Part shown: positions 58,191 through 64,000 of the stretch, piece by piece
Layout: every line of letters begins with the position of its first letter
Position numbering within the stretch: position 1 is the stretch's first letter
Assembly (NCBI GenBank): GCA_030035585.1
Contig: CM057482.1
Coordinates: 60,330,828-60,394,827, forward strand
Reading direction: 5' to 3'
DNA length: 64,000 nucleotides
DNA from: Dugong dugon
Taxonomy: Eukaryota > Chordata > Mammalia > Sirenia > Dugongidae
Position numbers and translations under genes: made by a program
Notes under the pieces: model-generated
Seen by the model: the letters and a program-made list of their open reading frames with translations, nothing else
Databases searched by the model: none
Told to the model about the DNA's origin: nothing

Positions 58191-58595
58191 ATTTTCTTCA
58201 CTCAACATTATTTAGAAAAAATTCATCCATGTTGACTTATGTAGTTATTGGTCATTCATTTTCACTGTTATGTAATATTCCATTGTTTCACTATACCACA
58301 GCTTACTTATCCATTCTGCTGATAATAGACATTTTTCCACAATGAAAGAATGTTGCTAATATTTCAGTACTTGTGTCCTGGTGCACATGTACTCATGTTT
58401 CTGTGGCTATTGGGGGCCATAGGGTTGGACCTATCTATACATATTCAACCTTACTGGGTAATGCCAACTGTTTTCCGAAGTGGTTGTACCAGTTTATACC
58501 ACCATCAGCTGTAGATAAGAATTACTGTTGCTTTACATAGTTGCCAACACTTAGTATTTATTGACTTTAATATTTGTCTCCACCACTCGTCTCTT
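58191..58595 (-). mobile_element. Old L1 fragment
   Basis: Antisense L1 text (TTCACTGTTATGTAATATTC; ACCACAGCTTACTTATCCAT), starting exactly where the heptamer array ends. Confidence 0.7.
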
Positions 58596-58599
58596 AGAG

Positions 58600-59745
58600 T
58601 GTCATACTGTGGTGGATTGTGACTTGAAGAAATCCATATTTGTGCCCATTCCAAAGAAAGGGGATTCAATGGAATGTGGAAATTATAGAACAATATCATT
58701 AATATCACATTCAAGTAAAATTATGTTGAAGATAATTCAAAAATGTTTGCAATAGTACATCGACAGGGAAATGCTAGAATTTCAAGCTGGATCAGAAGAG
58801 GACATGGACCGAGGAATATCGTTGCTGATGTCAGATGGGCCTAGGCTGAAAGCAGAGAATATCAAAAAGATGTTTACCTGTGTTTTATCGACTATGCAAA
58901 AGCATTTGATTGTGAATCATAACAAATTATGGATAACATTGCAAAGAATTGGACTTCCAGAACACTTAATTGTGCTCATGCAGAAGCTGTACATAGACCA
59001 AGATGCACTTATTGGAACAGAACAAGGGGATACTGCATGATTTAAAATCGGGAAAGATAATGCATCAGGGTTGTATCCTTTCACCATAATTATTCAAGCT
59101 ACATGCTGAGCAAATAATCGGAGAAGCTGGACTATATGAAGAACACAGCACCAGGATTGGAGGAAGATTCATTAACAACCTGGAATATGTAGATGATACA
59201 ACCTTGCTTGCTAAAAGTGAAGAGGACTTGAAGCACTTACTGATGATCAAAGACTACAGCCTTCAGTGTAGATTACACCCTGACGTAAAGAAAACAAAAA
59301 TCCTCACAACTGGACCAATAAGCAACATCATAAACAGAGAAAATACTGAAGTTGTCAAGGATTTCATTTTACTTGGATCCACAATCAATGCCAATGGTAG
59401 CAGCAATCAAGAAATCAAACGATGTATTGCATCGGGCAAATCTGCTGCGAAAGACCTCTTTAAAACGTTGAAAAGCAACGATATCATGTTGAGGACTAAA
59501 GTGCGCCTGCGCCAAGCCATGGTATTTTCAGTTGCCTCATATGCATGCGAAAACTGGACAATGAATAAGGAAGACTGAAGGACAATTGACACATTTGAAT
59601 TAGGGTGTTGGTGAAGAATATTGAATATACCATGGACTGCCAGAAGAACGAACAAATCTGTCTTGGAAGAATTACAGCCAGAATACTCCTTAGAAGTGAG
59701 GCTAGTGAGACTTTGTCTCACTTACTTTGAGCATGTTAATTATTT
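58600..59745 (+). mobile_element. RTE-clade LINE, RT domain to near 3' end
   Basis: The longest RTE copy here. Frames at 58561-58755 ([20 protein letters not shown]), 58771-59040 and 59204-59578 cover RT and downstream parts, with stops between. The catalytic box is degraded (TATGTAGATGATACAACC at 59186). The 3' tail is missing after about 59745. Confidence 0.85.
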
Positions 59746-59869
59746 TATATAATAATTACTAATTGCTTAGTAATTATTCTGCTTAGTAATTATATAGAAA
59801 AGATAGTGTATGTATATCTTAAATTTGAATAGTTAATATGTAACTATTTTCTCTTTCATATTTTTTCTA

Positions 59870-60170
59870 GATTTCTTTTTACTTTTGTGGAAATATACAC
59901 AGCAAGGATATACCATTTCATCAAATTCTACCTGTCCAGTTCATTGACATTAATTACATTCTTCAAGTTGTGTGTCCATTCTCACTATTCCTTTCCAAAT
60001 TATTCTACCACCATCAGGTTATAGTCGCTGCTCCTTTAGCTTCTCATCTAACCTTTTGAGATGCTGTTGTCAATTTCTTCCCACACAGATAAATCTTTGA
60101 AAAAGCACAATGCTCAAGGCAGACATCTTTACTAATTAAGCTAAACTGTTGTCTTTCATACTTTTTTAAT
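59870..60170 (-). mobile_element. Old L1 3' fragment
   Basis: Antisense text (TTCATTGACATTAATTACAT; CTACCACCATCAGGTTATAG) similar to 3390-3600. Confidence 0.6.
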
Positions 60171-60174
60171 GTAT

Positions 60175-60970
60175 TAAATTTCTTGACTGAAACCTTCTAA
60201 ATAGTTGTAAACGTATCTGTTTAATCACACAGAACTGAAGCCTCAAGAAAAGGATTTTTTTTGAGCACCAGAATTATTTAGAAGATGTCTTTAATTATCC
60301 CCCCTGAAATACTCTCCCTCGTCAATCATCAAATCTGTGTTTTCAAGGATGAGTTCTAAGATGCCTACAAAGTGAAATATTTTATTACCCCTCCCATTAT
60401 CTCTTTTTCAATCTGCCTCTTTTAAAATTTAAATTTTTTTTAAACTTTTAAAATTTTTTCAGCACTGTAGTTCATCTTAAATGGGAGCACTACATTACCC
60501 TGAGGATCAAGGAGCATTCAGGGATGATTATTCCACTCCTGGTGACTCTTCTACTTTGTTCATGTCACTGAGACAGCAGTCGAAATTTGGCTGCCGGTGC
60601 TGTTCATCTTTTATTAGCCTTTGACTTAATACATAGTAATCAATGCATAGTGACTCTAAGTCACATTAGGTCTTAGGTTATTAATGCTTTTTCAGAGTCT
60701 GTATAAAACTTACTCCTAACACCAGAGCTGCTTAATGGACCTGTGACATAAACCATCTCCCTAGGGGTCCATCTTCAGCAGAGATGTCCAAGCATATCTC
60801 TTGTAATCTGCATGTAGATAACAACTCTTAGTTCAATTAAGTTTGTCCTCTTTCAAACAGAAAACCAGTGTTATATACTAATAATACTGTCGTTTTCTTG
60901 ACCAAGAAAAGTCTTTAACATTTGGATCTCTTTTGTTACTGTGAGAGAGAGCAGTTCAATATCATTAGCA
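60175..60970. other. Intergenic, nothing recognised
   Basis: No gene or named repeat supported. Confidence 0.45.
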
Positions 60971-60977
60971 CAAAATA

Positions 60978-61165
60978 CAGTAAAACTTGCGAAAGCCAGA
61001 ACCTGTGTAAGGCAGAAACCTGTCAGAGAAGGAAAACTAAAATATTTTCCAGTAAAAGAAATGATAGAAAAGTGGTAAGACTGCACCCTGTCAAAGGTGA
61101 AAAACTTGCGAGACTGGAAAAAACAAGGCAGTCCTGTTGAGTTCCAGCTTTCACAGTTTTCACTG
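60978..61165 (+). mobile_element. Small TIR element, Tigger/pogo-like
   Basis: 188 bp with imperfect terminal inverted repeats: CAGTAAAACTTGCGAAAGCC at the left, and at the right end, reversed, CAGTGAAAACTGTGAAAGCT. TA precedes the left end and GTA follows the right. CAGT ends and a TA target fit Tigger-type non-autonomous elements. The family name is not certain. Confidence 0.55.
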
Positions 61166-61200
61166 GTAATCGTTCATCTGTATTTAAATGTAATTTTAAG

Positions 61201-61304
61201 TAATCCTGTCTAAATTCAATTTGTTCCATTATTTGAGGCTGCAGTTTATAATTAATCCCATCTAAATTCAGTCTGTCAGTTATTTGGATCCGTATTTTAT
61301 ATCT
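61201..61304 (+). repeat. Diverged tandem duplication, 2 x about 52 bp
   Basis: TAATCCTGTCTAAATTCAAT at 61201 is repeated as TAATCCCATCTAAATTCAGT at 61253. Confidence 0.7.
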
Positions 61305-61356
61305 AACTCACTCATTACAACAGAGCTTCTTTCAAAATTAGAAATTCCACAGCAAC

Positions 61357-61896
61357 TGTCTTAGGCTGGGTTCTCTAGAGAAGCAAAACCAGTAAAGCAT
61401 GTAAATATATATAGAGACAGACTTATCAAGGAAATGGCTCATGCGGTTGTAGAGGCTGGAACATCCTAAGTCTGTGGGTCAGGATAAGAGTCTTTTCCCG
61501 ATTCACATAGCTGCAGGGGCTGGTGAAACCAAGATCGGCAGGTCAGAGAGCAGGGCTTTTGCTTACAGTCCATGAAGATCGACAAATCCCAAGATTGGCA
61601 GGCAAGATTGCAGGTAAACTGTTAGCTCAGGTCCCAAGAACCAGAGGTCAGACTAACAGGAGCCAGCTGCAGGATCCAGAATGAGCAAAGCCTTGCCGTA
61701 ATGTCCACTTATATTTGATGCAGGCTGCTCCCTCAAGGAAACTCCCTTTCAACTGATTGGCTACTCACAGCAGATCCCATCATGGAGGTGATCACATTAT
61801 ATCAGATCTCATCATGGGAATGATCACAACATCATACAACTGCCAAACCACTGAGAATCATGGCCCAGCCAAGTCGACACACAACCTTAACTAACA
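61357..61896 (-). mobile_element. Solo ERVL LTR
   Basis: A 540-bp antisense LTR (TGTCTTAGGCTGGGTTCTC … CCTTAACTAACA), same family as the ERVL at 49969-54903. No clear duplication. Confidence 0.87.
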
Positions 61897-61899
61897 GAA

Positions 61900-63015
61900 G
61901 AACCATGAGTTTTTATGAGTTAAGAATGATTATCTGGTATTATCTGCCATTAGTATTTTTTTCAGGTTAAAGTTGTTGCTTTTAGGTTAAATGATGCCAA
62001 GCTTTAGCTTTCCAGCTAGGAGAGAATCTTTTGTTAAAGGGGTGTAAAACTTATTCTGAGAGAAAATAAAGAGATTCCATGCAATTCACATCTACGTTGA
62101 AGTCTGAATTATTTCAACTGGGAAGCCTCATATAAAAGCTAATGCTGAGCTTAGGTGTACAGAATGGCAATCAAAGAATTACATTTCCTTACCTGTTTGG
62201 CTGCAGTTTAGTCCCTCTCCTTAAAAAAAAAAATAAATTGGAACATACTTAAAATAAGTGAAAACAACCATGATCAATCTGTTTAAGGTACTATATAAAG
62301 TAAGAAAGTATTATGCAACTTTGTTCAACTTCTTGATGTGTATCCTTCCAGATATTTTTCTTATGCTTATAGTAATCAACAGAGATTATTTATATTAGTG
62401 TGGGTTCTTTCTAACACTGGGTGGGATTCATAATCCACTTGCAGTGGTTTGTTTCCTTTCAAAATTATTAGGATGAAGTTAGATTTTTACAATTTATAAT
62501 ATTTTTCTCAAGGGATTCAGCCTACTGACTATTGTCCTATATTTAAACTTTTCACATTAACTCAAATAAAGAATGCTTCCAAGTGGGGAATATTGTACTT
62601 TTTAAAAAGATTTCTACATTAGGATCCCAATATACATTGGGAACCCATCTCTGCTTTGGAAGATACTTGTGGTTAGCCCTGGCTGACCAGTCTGCTCCCT
62701 CCTGGAACTCCATGAACACAATGCCGGGTATCAGATTTGCTGCTGAGCCCCTGAATCATTCCTCTCTCCGCAGCACCTTTTCATTTGTACAATGGCACAG
62801 AATCTACAACCATGACTAAAATAATGATAATGAGAGATTATATTATCTTGTATGACAATTATTCTTTCTGAACTAGGATTTAATAAAAAATAATGTGCAG
62901 TACTTTGCTTCTTAATAGCGTTCTTAATGCCTTTTAGTAATGCATCGTTTTAAAATTTAAATTAGTTCCATTTAATTAATTTACAAAGATATTTGACTAA
63001 GATGTTCTATATTTT
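61900..63015. other. Intergenic, nothing recognised
   Basis: AT-rich sequence. I cannot assign repeats or genes. Confidence 0.4.
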
Positions 63016-63019
63016 AGAC

Positions 63020-63685
63020 TTCTTTTTTTTCATTTTTTGAATCTGTGATTTAGTGCCTGCCACTAATTTTGGAAAATTCTCAGCTATTACCTCTACAAAT
63101 ATTTTTTCTGACCTGTTTTTACTTTCTTAGACTTCAATTACACATTTATTAGACTGTTTGATAGTGTCCCACAACCCATGAATTCTGTACTTGTTTTCCT
63201 TTTTTTCTCTTTGCATTTCAGTGTGGACAATTTCTATTGATCTGCCTTGAAGTTCACTGATTGTTTTCATAGCTACGTTAAATCTGTTAAGTAGTTAAGG
63301 GTTTCTTTATCTCTGATTTTGCATTTTTTATTTTTAGCATTTTCATTTTACTCTTTCTTTATAGTTTCAATCTCTACTGAATTTTTTTTTTTTTTATCTA
63401 GTATGTTGTCTGACTTTCCCACTCAATCCTTTAACATAGTAATGGTAATTATTTTAAAGGGCCTCTGAAAGTTCCAGTGTTCCATTCATCTCTGGGTCTG
63501 GTTCTGGTTTTTGTTTGGAAGCTGGACATGTATGTAGGACAGCAGAGACTGAAGTAAATAGTATTTACATTTTTAAGTGGGCATGCCTCTCCTTCTGTCC
63601 AATGGGAGCAGGGATAGTGGCCACTAACGTAGTAGCTTGCACTGGGGTACTAGCAGAAGTAATGAGAAGTGGTTGGATTGGGGAT
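63020..63685 (-). mobile_element. Old L1, 5' region
   Basis: Antisense L1 text (GAAAATTCTCAGCTATTACC; TTTCTATTGATCTGCCTTGA). Confidence 0.6.
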
Positions 63686-63694
63686 TTTTTTTCT

Positions 63695-64000
63695 TTTTCT
63701 TTTTTTTTTATTCTGCTTTATGTGAACATTTACAGCTCAAGTTAACTTCTCATACAAACATTGATACACATTGTTATGTGACACTAATTGCAATCCCTAT
63801 AATGTGACAGCCTGCTCCCCCTTTCCACCTCGGGTTTCCTGTGTCCATCCAACAGCTCCTGTCCCTTCCTGCCTTCTCATCCTCCCTCTGGATAGGCGCC
63901 TATTTGGTCTCATGTATCTGCTTGAACTAAGAAGCATGCTCTTCACGAGTATTATGTTTTATAGTCCAGTCTAATCTTTGTCTGAAGAGTGGGCTTCAGA
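63695..64000 (-). mobile_element. L1 3' UTR, runs off right edge
   Basis: Antisense 3' end (GTGAACATTTACAGCTCAAG; TCTCATCCTCCCTCTGGATA) of the younger L1 family seen at 21460-23185. Confidence 0.7.

Noticed and set aside
57529-58215. A 228-codon plus-strand and a 221-codon minus-strand open frame
   Set aside because: Both are direct products of the stop-free 7-bp repeat. Composition is entirely that of the repeat and no start context or domain is seen.

Overview
This is nuclear DNA of a placental mammal, almost certainly an afrotherian and most likely an elephant or another paenungulate. About two dozen AfroSINE copies or fragments are present. So are five RTE-clade LINE pieces that end in the same tail as the SINEs, and L1, ERVL/MaLR, ERV1, L2, MIR and MER20 elements. 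At least two AfroSINEs have the short form that lacks the roughly 45-nt middle segment, the form I recall being reported for hyrax, sirenian and proboscidean. Most of the window is intron and old transposon.

The one cellular protein gene is TUBGCP5 (gamma-tubulin complex component 5), on the minus strand. Its first 12 coding exons lie between 47246 (ATG) and 5026, and the gene continues off the left edge. All 12 exons are open, all have GT-AG borders and all join in phase, giving about 495 residues of a protein that is usually near 1,024. Exon 1 sits in a CpG-rich promoter at about 46850-47420 with a 14-bp CTCGCGAG palindrome. Intron 1 (about 6.8 kb) and intron 3 (about 20 kb) are packed with repeats.

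Layout from left to right. 1-5000: rearranged L1 and older L1, with AfroSINEs. 5026-8085: exons 12 to 10. 8595-12660: an ERV1 with two LTRs and a tRNA-Arg-like primer site, antisense to the gene and ending about 40 bp from the exon 9 splice donor. 12707-19862: exons 9 to 4, with an old L1 and SINEs in intron 6. 19863-39999: intron 3, with L1, HAL1-like sequence, solo LTRs and three RTE pieces. 40000-40272: exons 3 and 2. 40684-44235: a complete MaLR provirus with a younger solo LTR nested in its 3' LTR, then another solo LTR. 44360-46114: AfroSINE cluster. 46470-47420: L2 relics, CpG island and exon 1.

Upstream of the gene (47500-64000) I see no firm gene. This part holds an ERVL provirus (49969-54903) with gag, protease/RT and dUTPase relics, a MER20, more L1 and RTE, a solo ERVL LTR, a small TIR element and a 601-bp array of a 7-bp repeat. 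That array, with about 86 units, many substitutions and only one length change, is the most unusual structure here. It also explains two long but spurious reading frames.

I found no evidence of an undescribed gene system. The observations most worth checking are the heptamer array, a possible alternative first exon of TUBGCP5, the retrovirus beside a splice donor, and the nested LTR with clean target-site duplications.
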